Shown here: piece by piece, positions 34,753-43,703 of the stretch | Numbering within the stretch: position 1 is the stretch's first letter | Layout: each line of letters opens with the position of its first letter | NCBI RefSeq assembly: GCF_026672375.1 | Contig: NZ_JAPPRA010000001.1 | Location: forward strand, 1,364,001 to 1,428,000 | Source: Caulobacter sp. SL161 | GTDB lineage: Bacteria; Pseudomonadota; Alphaproteobacteria; Caulobacterales; Caulobacteraceae | DNA length: 64,000 nt | Direction of reading: 5' to 3' | The notes under the pieces: model-generated | What the model was told of the DNA's origin: nothing | What the model saw: only the letters and a program-made list of their open reading frames with translations | The model's database searches: none | Program-made: the position numbers and the translations under genes

Positions 34753-34862
34753 GACGTGGCTCCGAATAATAAACGTTGAACGCGGGCCGGGTGGCTCGCG
34801 AGTGAGGCGCGGTGGATAAAAGAACGTCGCAGGGATGTCAACCTGAGTCGGTTCAGGGGCCT

Positions 34863-34960
34863 GTCATCCCGGCCGGAGCGCAGCGAAGAGCCGGGACCCC
34901 CACAGGCTCAGCGCATCTGGCGGTCCCGGCTCGGCGCGCTTCGCGCTTGGCCGGGATGAC
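34863..34960. repeat. Long inverted repeat, GTCATCCCGG family, copy 2
   Basis: GTCATCCCGGCCGGAGCG...GAGCCGGGACC faces GGTCCCGGCTC...GCCGGGATGAC. Lies upstream of rpmH and at the 3' end of the quinone reductase gene. Confidence 0.85.
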
Positions 34961-34965
34961 AGCCT

Positions 34966-35943
34966 TTACGGCGTGATCACCGCCTTGCCCACCACCTTGC
35001 GCTGCGCCAGCAGGTCAAAGGCTTCGCGCCAGCGGTCCAGGGGCAGCTCGGCGTGGACGTGCGGCCGGATCACGCCTTCGTTGGCCATGGTCCAGATCGC
35101 GTCCGCGTTCTCGCGGCCCTTCGCGGGGAACTGGCGGCCATATTCGCCGGCCCGTACGCCCATCACCGAGAAGCCCTTGATCAGCGGCATATTGACCGAG
35201 ACGTTGGGGATCCGCCCCGAGGTGAAGCCGATCACCAGCAGTCGCCCGTCGAAGGCGATGCAGCGCACGCTCTCGTCAAAGACGTCTCCGCCGACGGGGT
35301 CATAGATCACGTCGGCGCCGTGGCCGCCGGTGATGGCCTTCACCTGGTCGCGGAAGCCCTCCGTGACATTGACCACGGCGTCAGGGGCGTAGAGCGCCTT
35401 CACCTGCGCCAGCTTGGCGTCGGAGGCCGAGGCGGCGATCACCCGGGCGCCGAGCGCCTTGGCCAGGTCCACGGCCGCCAGACCCACCCCGCCGGCCGCG
35501 CCGTGCACCAGCACCCACTCGCCCGGCTCCAGTCGCGCGCGGCGCACCAGGGCGACATAGGCGGTGAGATAGGCCGCGCCATAGGCGGCGGCTTCTGCGA
35601 AGGACAATCGGGCGGGCTTGGGCTTCAACGCGCCGGCCGACAGCACGGCGTACTCGGCGAAGCCGCCCAGCCGCGCCCCGCCGACCACGGCGTCACCGAG
35701 CGCCAGGCCGCTCACGCCTTCGCCCAGCGCCACGGCCTCGCCGGCGAGATCAAGGCCTGGCGTGAAGGGCAGGGGCGGTTTGAGCTGATACTCGCCCCGC
35801 GTCATCAGGAGGTCGGGGAAGTTGACGCTGGCGGCCCGCACGCGGACCAGCGTCTCGCCCGGTCCCGGCGTCGGCGTGGCGACCTCGCGGACCGCGCAGC
35901 CGGCGTAGTTCGGGGCGAGGTCCTCGACGACGAGGGCGCGCAT
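34966..35943 (-). CDS. Zinc-independent NADPH:quinone oxidoreductase (MDR family)
   Basis: About 325 residues from ATG 35943; a TTG at 35961 adds six. GroES-like N-terminus with FPDLLMTRGEYQLKPPLPFTPG. Rossmann motif HGAAGGVGLAAVDLAKALGARV. No structural-zinc cysteines and no catalytic zinc ligands. Reduces quinones or acts as an enoyl reductase on unsaturated acyl groups. Stand-alone between two long repeats. Confidence 0.85.
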   Translation of the reverse strand: MRALVVEDLAPNYAGCAVREVATPTPGPGETLVRVRAASVNFPDLLMTRGEYQLKPPLPFTPGLDLAGEAVALGEGVSGLALGDAVVGGARLGGFAEYAVLSAGALKPKPARLSFAEAAAYGAAYLTAYVALVRRARLEPGEWVLVHGAAGGVGLAAVDLAKALGARVIAASASDAKLAQVKALYAPDAVVNVTEGFRDQVKAITGGHGADVIYDPVGGDVFDESVRCIAFDGRLLVIGFTSGRIPNVSVNMPLIKGFSVMGVRAGEYGRQFPAKGRENADAIWTMANEGVIRPHVHAELPLDRWREAFDLLAQRKVVGKAVITP

Positions 35944-35982
35944 GGTGGGTTGCGTGTTCAAGCTTCCATCCCAAACAAGGGT

Positions 35983-36103
35983 GTCATCCCGGCCGGACCC
36001 CCGGCCTCGCGCCGGGGGCGGAGCCGGGACCCAGGGGTGACGACGCGCCGCGCTTGCCGCCCCCGGGCCCCGGATAGCCTCTGCGAGGCTTCCGGGATGT
36101 CAC
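35983..36103. repeat. Long inverted repeat, GTCATCCCGG family, copy 3
   Basis: GTCATCCCGGCCGGACCCCC...GAGCCGGGACCCAGGGG, with the right arm ending CTTCCGGGATGTCAC (one base differs from the usual GATGAC). Between the reductase and the hydrolase. Confidence 0.8.
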
Positions 36104-36119
36104 GGGCATTAAGGGGCGA

Positions 36120-37166
36120 TCACAGCGTCCGCTTCTCGAACGCCTCGCGCACCAGCCAGGCGATCTCGCGGCAGGCGTCGTCGGCGGCGGGGATGGCGCC
36201 GGTGAAGGCGGTGAAGCCGTGGGCCAGGCTGTCATAGCAGCGGTAGCTGACCGGCACGCCGGCCGCCTGCAGCCGCTTGGCGTAGCCTTCGCCCTGGTCG
36301 ACCAGCGGATCAAAGCCGGCGGTGGCGACCACGGCGGGGGCCAGGCCCGTCAGGTCGGCGGTCTTGTCCGGCGACAGGCGCGGATCGGCCGGGTCGGCGT
36401 CGGCGCCGATATAGTGGCCCATGAACCAGTCCATGGTCGCGCGGGTCAGCGGATAGGCGTCGGCGTAGGTGGTCATCGACGCGGTTTCGCTGGCGACGTC
36501 CACGGCCGGATAGATCAGGATCTGGAGCGCCGGCTGAGGCTCGCCCGTGCGCTTCATTTCCTGGGCGATGATGGCCGAGAAGTTGCCGCCCATGCTGTCG
36601 CCGCCGATCGCCGGCGGAACGGGCGCCGCGCCGAAGCGGGCGGTGTTGTCGCGCGCCCAGCGATAGGCCGCCAGCACGTCCTCCAGGCCGGCCGGGAACT
36701 TGTGGTCGGGAGCCAGGCGATAGTCGACCGAGATCACCGTCGTGCTGCAGATGCGCGACAGGATCGAGCAGAAGGCGTGGCAGGTCTCCAGGTCGCCGAT
36801 CACGCCGCCGCCCATGTGGGCGTAGACGATCAGCGGCGCCTTGGCGTCCGTCTGCGGCGGGCGATAGGCGCGGCAGGGGATCGGGCCGTTGGGCCCTTCC
36901 ACCGACAGGCTCTCGGTGCGCACGCCCGTCTCCAGCGGCCCCTGCACGGCGGCCAGGCCCTTGGCGCTGCCGGCCACGGCCTCGGCGGGCGACAGGCTGG
37001 TCATCGGCGGCAGCTTCTTGGCCGCATTGGCGAAGAACTGGAAGCGCGGGTCCAGGGTGCGCCCGCCCTTGTAGACGACCCCGCCGCCGGACATGGCCCG
37101 CAGGATGGGGCTGGGCAGGGACAGGATCAGTTTCAGGATCGTCTTCTGGGCGGCGTCGGATGCCAT
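36120..37166 (-). CDS. Alpha/beta hydrolase, hormone-sensitive-lipase family
   Basis: 348 residues from ATG 37166 (AGGGA upstream). Oxyanion motif is AHMGGGVIGDLET (family HGGG with Met inserted), nucleophile Ser in GGDSMGGN, catalytic Asp in GFDPLVDQGE and His in SLAHGFTAF. Hydrolyses short-chain esters; true substrate unknown. A longer frame to 37280 reads into a repeat and is rejected. The TetR gene beyond the repeat at 37.2 kb is transcribed the same way. Confidence 0.85.
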   Translation of the reverse strand: MASDAAQKTILKLILSLPSPILRAMSGGGVVYKGGRTLDPRFQFFANAAKKLPPMTSLSPAEAVAGSAKGLAAVQGPLETGVRTESLSVEGPNGPIPCRAYRPPQTDAKAPLIVYAHMGGGVIGDLETCHAFCSILSRICSTTVISVDYRLAPDHKFPAGLEDVLAAYRWARDNTARFGAAPVPPAIGGDSMGGNFSAIIAQEMKRTGEPQPALQILIYPAVDVASETASMTTYADAYPLTRATMDWFMGHYIGADADPADPRLSPDKTADLTGLAPAVVATAGFDPLVDQGEGYAKRLQAAGVPVSYRCYDSLAHGFTAFTGAIPAADDACREIAWLVREAFEKRTL

Positions 37167-37211
37167 GGTTTTTCCCTGCTTCTTTGTTGTTCTTACGCGC
37201 TCGATACACGT

Positions 37212-37322
37212 GTCATCCCGGCCGCAGCGCATAGCGCGGAGAGCCGGGACCCGGGGGCGGCGTGTACGGCGCTTCTTCACGCCCTGGGTCCCGGATAGTC
37301 TCTGCGAGGCTTCCGGGATGAC
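37212..37322. repeat. Long inverted repeat, GTCATCCCGG family, copy 4
   Basis: GTCATCCCGGCCGCAGCGC...GAGCCGGGACCCGGGGG to CCTGGGTCCCGGATAG...CTTCCGGGATGAC. Confidence 0.85.
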
Positions 37323-37356
37323 ACGATGATGTGCGGGTGTAGCGGGTCATGTGACC

Positions 37357-37992
37357 CTACAGTCTCGGCAGGGCGGGAAGCCCGCCCAGGATCAGTTTGA
37401 CGGCGAAGTCGGCCGCGCTTTCGGTGTCGACCGGACGGCGCTCCAGCATCTTCTCGCCGATCTCGCGGGCGACGGCGATGCAGGCGGTGGTCAGATAGTC
37501 CAGATCGACCGGCGGGGCGTGCTCGCGCTCCAGAACCCGGGCGAAAGCCTCGCGCACCTCGTCGAACACCGCCACCACCTCGGGCGTCGAACGCGCGTGC
37601 GGCAGCGGCTCGCCGGGCGGCCGGTCCAGGCGCCAGGCTTCCTGCTCGTTCGCGACGAAGTTGAAATAGGCCAGGATCGCGCCGCGCACGAACGACTCGA
37701 AGTCGGTGGCCTTTTCGGACTCCGCTCGCAGCAGCGGACGGAAGCGCCGGGCGCCGTCGTCGGCCAGGGCCTCGAACACCTCCTCCTTGGACTTGTAGTA
37801 GTTGTAGAAGGTGCCCGAGGCCAAACCCGTGCGGCGGATGATGTCGCGGACGGTGGCGGCGTCATAGCCCAGCTCGCCGAACACCTCGCGCGCCGCGTCC
37901 AGGATCGCCTGGCGGTTGGCGGTCTTGGTGCGCTCCCGCTTGCCCGGTCGCTGGTCGATATGGGGCTTGGGGAAATAGGCGATGTTCGACAT
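37357..37992 (-). CDS. TetR-family transcriptional regulator
   Basis: 211 residues from ATG 37992. HTH: KTANRQAILDAAREVFGELG, then TVRDIIRRTGLASGTFYNYYKSKEE. The ligand-binding half is all-helical with a Trp/Tyr-poor core. Might control the neighbouring esterase or the flavin monooxygenase and DUF2164 genes, but no operator can be assigned. Confidence 0.85.
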   Translation of the reverse strand: MSNIAYFPKPHIDQRPGKRERTKTANRQAILDAAREVFGELGYDAATVRDIIRRTGLASGTFYNYYKSKEEVFEALADDGARRFRPLLRAESEKATDFESFVRGAILAYFNFVANEQEAWRLDRPPGEPLPHARSTPEVVAVFDEVREAFARVLEREHAPPVDLDYLTTACIAVAREIGEKMLERRPVDTESAADFAVKLILGGLPALPRL

Positions 37993-38092
37993 GGAAAACG
38001 ACTCAAGCTCGGGGCGATCGTGACGCCCCGTCATGATCGTGGCCCTACTCTGGGTCGGGATGCAAGCGTTTGGCGAGCGCTCCCTATACGTC

Positions 38093-38199
38093 CGACCTTC
38101 CCGGCGAACGCCGGGACCCAGATCATAAGGCTTTGAGGGAGCCGGCTGGAGCACCGCTCAGGCCTTCATCTGGACCCCGGCGTTCGCCGGGGAGGTCGG
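38093..38199. repeat. Inverted repeat, CCCGGCGAACGCCGGGACCC family
   Basis: CGACCTTCCCGGCGAACGCC...GGACCCAGAT faces ATCTGGACCCCGGCGTTCGCC...GGAGGTCG. A different family from GTCATCCCGG, with nested short palindromes in each arm. A partial copy (GTGACCCCGGCGTTGCCGG) sits at about 43676. Confidence 0.8.
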
Positions 38200-38213
38200 A
38201 AGGGGGAGTACTG

Positions 38214-38465
38214 TCACAACGGCTTCACCGGCTGTTCGATGTCCCACACCGCTTCGGTGATCGCCTCCAGCTTCTCGCGGTACAGGGCCGCAGCGTCGTG
38301 GAGGCCTTGGTTGTAGTAGTAGGGGCCCAGCCGCTGGCTGATGAAGTCCAGCAGGAACTCGGCGTCGAAGCCCTTCACCTCCAGATCGAGCTCCGTTCGC
38401 AGATAGTCGGAGAGGCCGCCGACCAGCTTGGCGCGGGTGTCCTTGTCGAAGGTGATCTTGGGCAT
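38214..38465 (-). CDS. DUF2164 small protein
   Basis: 83 residues. Family core FLLDFISQRLGPYYYNQGLHDA, with the GPYYYN aromatic run characteristic of DUF2164. Acidic C-terminus. Cytoplasmic; function unknown. Stand-alone between two inverted repeats. Confidence 0.85.
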   Translation of the reverse strand: MPKITFDKDTRAKLVGGLSDYLRTELDLEVKGFDAEFLLDFISQRLGPYYYNQGLHDAAALYREKLEAITEAVWDIEQPVKPL

Positions 38466-38487
38466 GGGGGGTTCTATCTTTCAGCGT

Positions 38488-38587
38488 GTCATCCCGGCCG
38501 CAGCGTAGCGGAGAGCCGGGACCCAGGGGCAACCGCAATGCCGCCGGCCCCTGGGTCCCGGATAGCGCTGCGCGCTTCCGGGATGAC
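38488..38587. repeat. Long inverted repeat, GTCATCCCGG family, copy 5
   Basis: GTCATCCCGGCCGCAGCGTA...GAGCCGGGACCCAGGGGC faces CCCCTGGGTCCCGGATAG...CTTCCGGGATGAC. Confidence 0.85.
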
Positions 38588-38594
38588 ACCTTTT

Positions 38595-39971
38595 TTATTC
38601 GGCGGCCAAGGCCTGCCCCTCCGCCCGCGCCGGCACGGGCAGGTTCCCGCCCGCGTTCCGCGCCCGGGCCTCGCCCTTGGCGATCTCCTTTTTCAGGTCG
38701 GCGCAGTAGACGTTGAAATCCACCTGGATGGTGTGCCGCGCCGAGTCATAGAAGTGGCCGGTGTGGCGGTGCTCGTCCTTGGCGGTGATGCGGGCCATCT
38801 CGGCGGGCGGCGGCGGGGCGTACTTCCCGGCCAGATAGGCGGCCGCCAGCTTGGCCTGCTGCTCGGCGAAGTTCACCAGGGTCGGCAGCGGCTGGGCCAG
38901 GCCCATATAGAAGAGGTTGGGGATCTCCGGCTTCATCATCCGCTTGAACAGCGGCAGGCGGTGGTCGGCGTCGGGCAGCAGGCCCGGGTCGTCGAAGAAC
39001 GGGAAGCTGATCTTGTAGCCGGTCGCGAAGACGATGGCGTCCACCTGTTCGACGCTGTCGTCAGTGAAGCGCACGCAGCTGCCCTCCAGCGCCTTGATCG
39101 CCGGCTTGAACTTGATGTCGCCGCAGCCGGCGCGGGTCAGGAACTCGCCGGAGACCGACGGGTGGGCCTCCAGCGGCTCATGGTCGGGCTTGGGCAGGCC
39201 GTAGTCCTCCATGCGGCCGATGGTCTTTTTCAGCACCGAGCGGGAGAGCGCCACGCCCAGCTTGCGCGGCATCCAGGCGGGCAGGGCGGTCTTATCGGCG
39301 GGCTTGCCGTTCAGATATTTGGGGAACACCCAGACCCCGCGCCGGGCCGAGACCCAGAGGTTCTTGGCGATCGGCCGCTGGGAGAGCTCGCTGGCGATGT
39401 CCATGGCCGAGTTGCCCATGCCCACCACCACGACGTTCTTGCCGCGCATGTCCACGGGATCGAACGGGTCGCAATAGGCGTGGGCGTGGAAGGCCGGACC
39501 GTCGAACTCGCCGGGATACTCCGGCACGCGCGGGTCCCAGTGGTGGCCGTTGCAGACGAACAGCACGTCATAGAACCGCGTCTCGCCGCTCGACAGCGTC
39601 ACCGCCCACAGGCCGTCTGTGGTGCGCTTGGCGCGCTCGACCTTGGTGTTGAAGGTGATGGTCGGGCGCAGGCCGAAGTGGTCGACATAGTCCTTGAAGT
39701 ACTGAAAGAGCTGCGCGTGATGCGGAAAGTCGGGCCAGTCCTTCGGCACGGGGAAGTCCTCGAACGCCAGCCGCCACTTGCTGGTGTCGATATGCAGGCT
39801 CTCGTAGCAGGCCGATAGGCCGTTGGGGTTCTTGTAGTACCAGTTGCCCCCGACCTCGTCGGACATCTCAAAGCAGTCGTACGGGATCCCGTAGTCCTTC
39901 AGCCGCTTGATCGTGGTGAAGCCGCTGCAGCCCGCGCCGATGACGCACGCCTTGGGGAGCCTGCCGGTCAT
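38595..39971 (-). CDS. Flavin-containing monooxygenase (FMO/BVMO-like)
   Basis: 458 residues. FAD loop VIGAGCSGFTTIKRL at the N-terminus. FMO fingerprint FDGPAFHAHAY (F-x-G-x3-H-x3-Y) near residue 160, and NADPH loop VVVGMGNSAMDIA. Class B flavoprotein that oxygenates heteroatoms or ketones using NADPH; substrate unknown. The insertion around YKNPNGLSACYESLHIDTS matches bacterial FMO-like proteins. Stand-alone. Confidence 0.88.
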   Translation of the reverse strand: MTGRLPKACVIGAGCSGFTTIKRLKDYGIPYDCFEMSDEVGGNWYYKNPNGLSACYESLHIDTSKWRLAFEDFPVPKDWPDFPHHAQLFQYFKDYVDHFGLRPTITFNTKVERAKRTTDGLWAVTLSSGETRFYDVLFVCNGHHWDPRVPEYPGEFDGPAFHAHAYCDPFDPVDMRGKNVVVVGMGNSAMDIASELSQRPIAKNLWVSARRGVWVFPKYLNGKPADKTALPAWMPRKLGVALSRSVLKKTIGRMEDYGLPKPDHEPLEAHPSVSGEFLTRAGCGDIKFKPAIKALEGSCVRFTDDSVEQVDAIVFATGYKISFPFFDDPGLLPDADHRLPLFKRMMKPEIPNLFYMGLAQPLPTLVNFAEQQAKLAAAYLAGKYAPPPPAEMARITAKDEHRHTGHFYDSARHTIQVDFNVYCADLKKEIAKGEARARNAGGNLPVPARAEGQALAAE

Positions 39972-40061
39972 GTCCCGCCCTCTGACTTATCGTTGTTCAG
40001 GTGAGCGTATCAGCGTTATGCGATGCGGCAAGCGGCCGTTGCGGAAGGGGGCGCTTTCGCC

Positions 40062-40376
40062 CTACCGCCCGAGCCGCGCGGGGGAATAGGTCGCCGTGCA
40101 GGCGGCGTTGCACTGGGCCCAGCGGCCGCCGCAGCTGTCGTCGTCCGACGACTGACAGAAATACAGCGTCCTGGCGCAGGTGGCCTTACACTGGGTGACA
40201 TCGCCGCCGGGACGCCCCACGGCCAGCGGGATCGGCGCGGGCAGGACGACGCTGGGCGCGGCGATCGGCGTTTGGACCACGGCGGCGGGCCTAGGCTTGG
40301 GCGCGGTGGGCGGCGTCGCGGCCAGAGTCGGGAGGGCCGTGGCAAGAACCAGCAGGGCGAGGACGGCGCGGCGCAT
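40062..40376 (-). CDS. Small secreted Cys-rich protein
   Basis: 104 residues. Cleavable signal peptide (RRAVLALLVLATALPTLAA), a Pro/Ala-rich spacer, then a compact domain with six cysteines (QCKATCARTLYFC, then SCGGRWAQCNAAC). The spacing C-x3-C-x6-C and C-x7-C-x3-C is symmetrical, so two helices joined by disulphides are likely. No family recognised; not a known cytochrome (no CxxCH). Probably periplasmic or extracellular. Confidence 0.65.
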   Translation of the reverse strand: MRRAVLALLVLATALPTLAATPPTAPKPRPAAVVQTPIAAPSVVLPAPIPLAVGRPGGDVTQCKATCARTLYFCQSSDDDSCGGRWAQCNAACTATYSPARLGR

Positions 40377-40425
40377 GGAGGGATCATGCGCGATCAGGGT
40401 AAAGGGCCGATTAACCATAAGTCTT

Positions 40426-40523
40426 GTCATCCCGGCCAAGCGCGAAGCGCGCCGAGCCGGGACCGCCGGACGCTCTGAGCCTGTTGCGGTCCCGGGTCTC
40501 CGCTGTGCTCCGCCCGGGATGAC
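40426..40523. repeat. Long inverted repeat, GTCATCCCGG family, copy 6
   Basis: GTCATCCCGGCCAAGCGCG...GAGCCGGGACCG faces CGGTCCCGGGTC...CGCCCGGGATGAC. Confidence 0.85.
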
Positions 40524-40531
40524 AGGTGAGC

Positions 40532-41983
40532 CTAACCCCGCAGCATCTCCCGACCCGCCCAGACGGTGTGCGTCCCGCTGCTCAGCTTGTGCGGCAAGGC
40601 CACCCGGCAGACGACCTCGAAGGCTCGCGCGTCGACGATCAGGCACTCCGAGGTCCCCTTGTTCTCGTCGATGATGAAGCTGACCAGATAGCCGTCGTCC
40701 TCGTCGACCGCGCCCACCTTGGGCGCGAACGGCGCCTCGCTGGCGTAGCGGCCTTCGGGCAGGCTGATCGACCAGCTCTCGCCCGTTTCCAGGTCGTGCT
40801 TGACGAAGCCGTTGAACAGGAACCAGCCGGGCTTGGCGGTGGTGGAGTAGGCGTAGCGATAGGGCTTGCCGGCATATTTCTGGTTGAACATGCCGAACTC
40901 CAGCACCCGGTCATCCAGGTGCTTTTCGGTCGTCTCGCCGGTCTTCAGGTTGAAGCGCCAGCGATGGAGCTTGGGCAGAAAGCTGTGCTCGTCCAGATAG
41001 GCCATCAGGTGGCCGTGGCCGTCGGGCGCGCCCTCCAGCGGGCGGGGGATCGGCTTTTCCTGGAAGTAGCCGTCCAGCACCACCTCGTCGCCGTCCTCGT
41101 ACGCATTGAGCCAATGCAGCACATAGGTCGGCTCGGCCTCGAACCAGCGCGGCTCGCCGCCCTCGCGCGGCACCAGGGCAAAGCGGCTCGGTATGCCCTT
41201 GTGCAGGCGCACGGCGTGGATGTCGCGCGCCATCAGGTCCTGGTCCCAGAACACCGGCAGGTCGTTGAGGATCGCGTACTTCGACGAGAACGCCATGTCG
41301 TGCGGCAGGCGCGGCCCCGGCAGCGGCACGCCCTGATAGAGCTTACGCTTCCCGTCGGCGCCGACCACGCCATAGTGCATGTAGGGCCAGGCCTTGGAGT
41401 AGTTGAAGAACATCAGCTCGCCCGTGGCCTCGTCGACCTTGGGGTGGGCCGAAACGCCCTCCAGCGGCGCCCAGCTGGCGACGCCCAGGTTCTCCAGGGT
41501 CAGCGGGTCCAGGCGATAGGCCTCGCCGCACTGGTAGAAGGTGGCGATCGCCTCGCCGTTATGGACGACGATGTCGGTGCTGGCGCTGTCCTTCAAGGAC
41601 CCGTGGGCGCCGAAGCCCGGACGCTTGGAGACGCCGGGTCCGTCCATCAGGCCGCCCCACAGGCCCTCATTGACCTCCTGCTCGGCCTCGAAGCAGCGGG
41701 TGCGGACGAAGCGGTTGCGATAGGTCGCCGCCCCGCCCTTGAACTCGATCTGGTGGATCATCCCGTCGCCGTCGAACGGGTGGTAGCGGCCGACCGGGTC
41801 ATGCACCGGGTTTTCGGTGTTGCGCAGATAGACGCCGTCGAGATCTGCTGGAATGGCGCCTTCCAGCACCTCCAGGTCCCAGGCGTTGACCTCCTCGTGC
41901 TGCGGGGTCCACGGGCCGGTCATGTACGGGTGGTTGGTCGGCCCCAGCGAGGTCCGCACGGGCGGCAGGCGTTCGACTTTCAT
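40532..41983 (-). CDS. Carotenoid/stilbene cleavage oxygenase
   Basis: 483 residues from ATG 41983 with AGGAGGA upstream. Seven-bladed propeller family with four His iron ligands: candidates in VSAHPKVDE, LPHDMAFS, YVLHWLNAYED and the C-terminal SSGTHTVWAG. FDGDGMIHQIEF near residue 75 is a family block. Cleaves a double bond of carotenoids or lignin-derived stilbenes with O2. Caulobacter metabolises lignin aromatics, so a lignostilbene dioxygenase role is possible. Stand-alone. Confidence 0.88.
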   Translation of the reverse strand: MKVERLPPVRTSLGPTNHPYMTGPWTPQHEEVNAWDLEVLEGAIPADLDGVYLRNTENPVHDPVGRYHPFDGDGMIHQIEFKGGAATYRNRFVRTRCFEAEQEVNEGLWGGLMDGPGVSKRPGFGAHGSLKDSASTDIVVHNGEAIATFYQCGEAYRLDPLTLENLGVASWAPLEGVSAHPKVDEATGELMFFNYSKAWPYMHYGVVGADGKRKLYQGVPLPGPRLPHDMAFSSKYAILNDLPVFWDQDLMARDIHAVRLHKGIPSRFALVPREGGEPRWFEAEPTYVLHWLNAYEDGDEVVLDGYFQEKPIPRPLEGAPDGHGHLMAYLDEHSFLPKLHRWRFNLKTGETTEKHLDDRVLEFGMFNQKYAGKPYRYAYSTTAKPGWFLFNGFVKHDLETGESWSISLPEGRYASEAPFAPKVGAVDEDDGYLVSFIIDENKGTSECLIVDARAFEVVCRVALPHKLSSGTHTVWAGREMLRG

Positions 41984-42063
41984 GGGCGGATCCTCCTGTT
42001 TGAACGGAGCTTACGGCTAGTCAGTCTTGTTACGCAAGTTTCCCTTTGGGGTGGGGCAACGGA

Positions 42064-42203
42064 TTCCCTCTCCCAGAGGGAGAGGGCGGGGCCCGCCGCG
42101 AAGCGGTGGGAGGGAGAGGGGTTACGAGGTCTGACGGCGTGCCGGCGCTCCGTCGGACGCCGTAAGCCCTCTCCCCAACCCTCTCCCTCTGGGAGAGGGT
42201 GCT
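42064..42203. repeat. Inverted repeat, CCCTCTCCCAGAGGGAGAGGG family
   Basis: CCCTCTCCCAGAGGGAGAGG...GAGGGAGAGGGG faces CCCTCTCCCCAACCCTCTCC...CTGGGAGAGGG. Each arm is itself palindromic. Third repeat family in this stretch. Confidence 0.75.
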
Positions 42204-42214
42204 TGAAACGCCCC

Positions 42215-43543
42215 CTACCGCCCCGCACTCACCCGCCAGACCACGTCGCCCACGTCATCGGCCACCAGCAGCGCGCCGCCGTTGTCGACCGTCACACCGA
42301 CCGGCCGTCCCTGGGCCCTGCCTTCGCTATCGAGGAAGCCCGTCAGGAAATCCTCGACCCCGCCCGCCGGCTTGCCGCCGCTGAAGGGCACGAAGATCAC
42401 CTTGTAGCCGGCCTGCGGATTGCGGTTCCACGAGCCGTGCTGGCCGACGAACACGCCGTCCTTGTATCGGGCCGGGAAGCTGGCGCCGGTGTAGAACGTC
42501 AGGCCCAGAGAGGCGGTGTGGGCGCCCAGGGCGTAGTCTGGGACGATGGCGCGCGCGACGAGGTCAGGGCGGCGGTCCTTGTCCTTGATCCGCTTGTCGA
42601 CGTGCTGGCCGAAGTAGCTGTAGGGCCAGCCATAAAAGCCGCCGTCGCGGACCGAGGTCATGTAGTCGGGCACCAGATCATTGCCCAGTTCGTCGCGCTC
42701 GTTGACCGAGGTCCACAGCTGGCCATTGGCCGGGTTCCACGACAGGCCCACGGGGTTGCGCAGGCCTGAGGCGAAGACCCGCTTCTGGCCCGTGGCCAGG
42801 TCGACCTCGAGGATCGCGGCGCGGTCGACCTCGTTCTCCATCCCGTTCTCGCCGACATTGCTGTTGGAGCCGACGGATGCGTAGAGCTTGGTCCCGTCGG
42901 GGCTGGCGATGATGTTCTTGGTCCAGTGGTGGTTGAGCGGCCCGCCGGGCAGGTCGGCGATCTTGCGGGGCCCGGCGGCGATCGTCGTCGCGCCCTCGGT
43001 GTAGGGGAAGGCGACGATGGCGTCGGCGTTGGCGACGTAGAGCGTGTTTCCGACCAGGGCCATGCCGAACGGCGAGTGCAGGTTGACCAGGAACGGGGTC
43101 TTCAGGTCGGCGATCCCGTCGCCGTCCTGGTCGCGCAGCAGGCTTATGCGGTCCGCGCTGGGCGCGCCCGCGCCGGCCTTCTTCATCAGCAGGGTCTCGG
43201 CGAAGGCGCGCAGGCCCTTGGGCTTGTCCTTGCGGGCGGGCTTGTTGCTTTCGGCGACCAGCACGTCGCCGTTGGGCAGGACGAGCAGCCAGCGGGGGTG
43301 ATCAAGACCGGTCGCGAACGGCTGCACCACAAAGCCGGCCGGCGCGCGCGGCTTGGCGTCCTTGGACCAGCCGACGACCTTGGAGATCTTGACCGTCGGC
43401 AGCAGGCTGCGGCTGGGCTCGGGCAGGGTCGGGTTGGGGCCGTAGCCGACCGTCGTGTTCGGCGCGCCCGGGCTCTGGCCGCAGGCGGCGAGAGCGCTGA
43501 CCGCCACGCCGATGACCAAGATGTCGCGAACCTGTCGACGCAT
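42215..43543 (-). CDS. PQQ-dependent sugar/sorbosone dehydrogenase-like lipoprotein
   Basis: 442 residues. Lipoprotein signal with lipobox ALAACG at residue 21. Six-bladed propeller: GLDHPRWLLVLPNGDVLVAES, then HWTKNIIASPDGTKLYASVGSNSNV, GLRNPVGLSWNP and FVGQHGSWNR, as in soluble aldose/sorbosone dehydrogenases. Bound to the envelope facing the periplasm. Substrate and electron acceptor unknown. Stand-alone. Confidence 0.85.
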   Translation of the reverse strand: MRRQVRDILVIGVAVSALAACGQSPGAPNTTVGYGPNPTLPEPSRSLLPTVKISKVVGWSKDAKPRAPAGFVVQPFATGLDHPRWLLVLPNGDVLVAESNKPARKDKPKGLRAFAETLLMKKAGAGAPSADRISLLRDQDGDGIADLKTPFLVNLHSPFGMALVGNTLYVANADAIVAFPYTEGATTIAAGPRKIADLPGGPLNHHWTKNIIASPDGTKLYASVGSNSNVGENGMENEVDRAAILEVDLATGQKRVFASGLRNPVGLSWNPANGQLWTSVNERDELGNDLVPDYMTSVRDGGFYGWPYSYFGQHVDKRIKDKDRRPDLVARAIVPDYALGAHTASLGLTFYTGASFPARYKDGVFVGQHGSWNRNPQAGYKVIFVPFSGGKPAGGVEDFLTGFLDSEGRAQGRPVGVTVDNGGALLVADDVGDVVWRVSAGR

Positions 43544-43703
43544 CGGCGTTTCTCCCCCTTCAGCCTGCGTTCAACGCGCAGGGTCATGATTATGGTGCCA
43601 GCCAGAACGATACGGGTTGCCCGGGGTGATGTCCCGGCCCTTGTTCGCCCGTCCTGCGCCCTGCGCGCGGGTCGTGACCCCGGCGTTGCCGGGGGAGGGG
43701 CGG

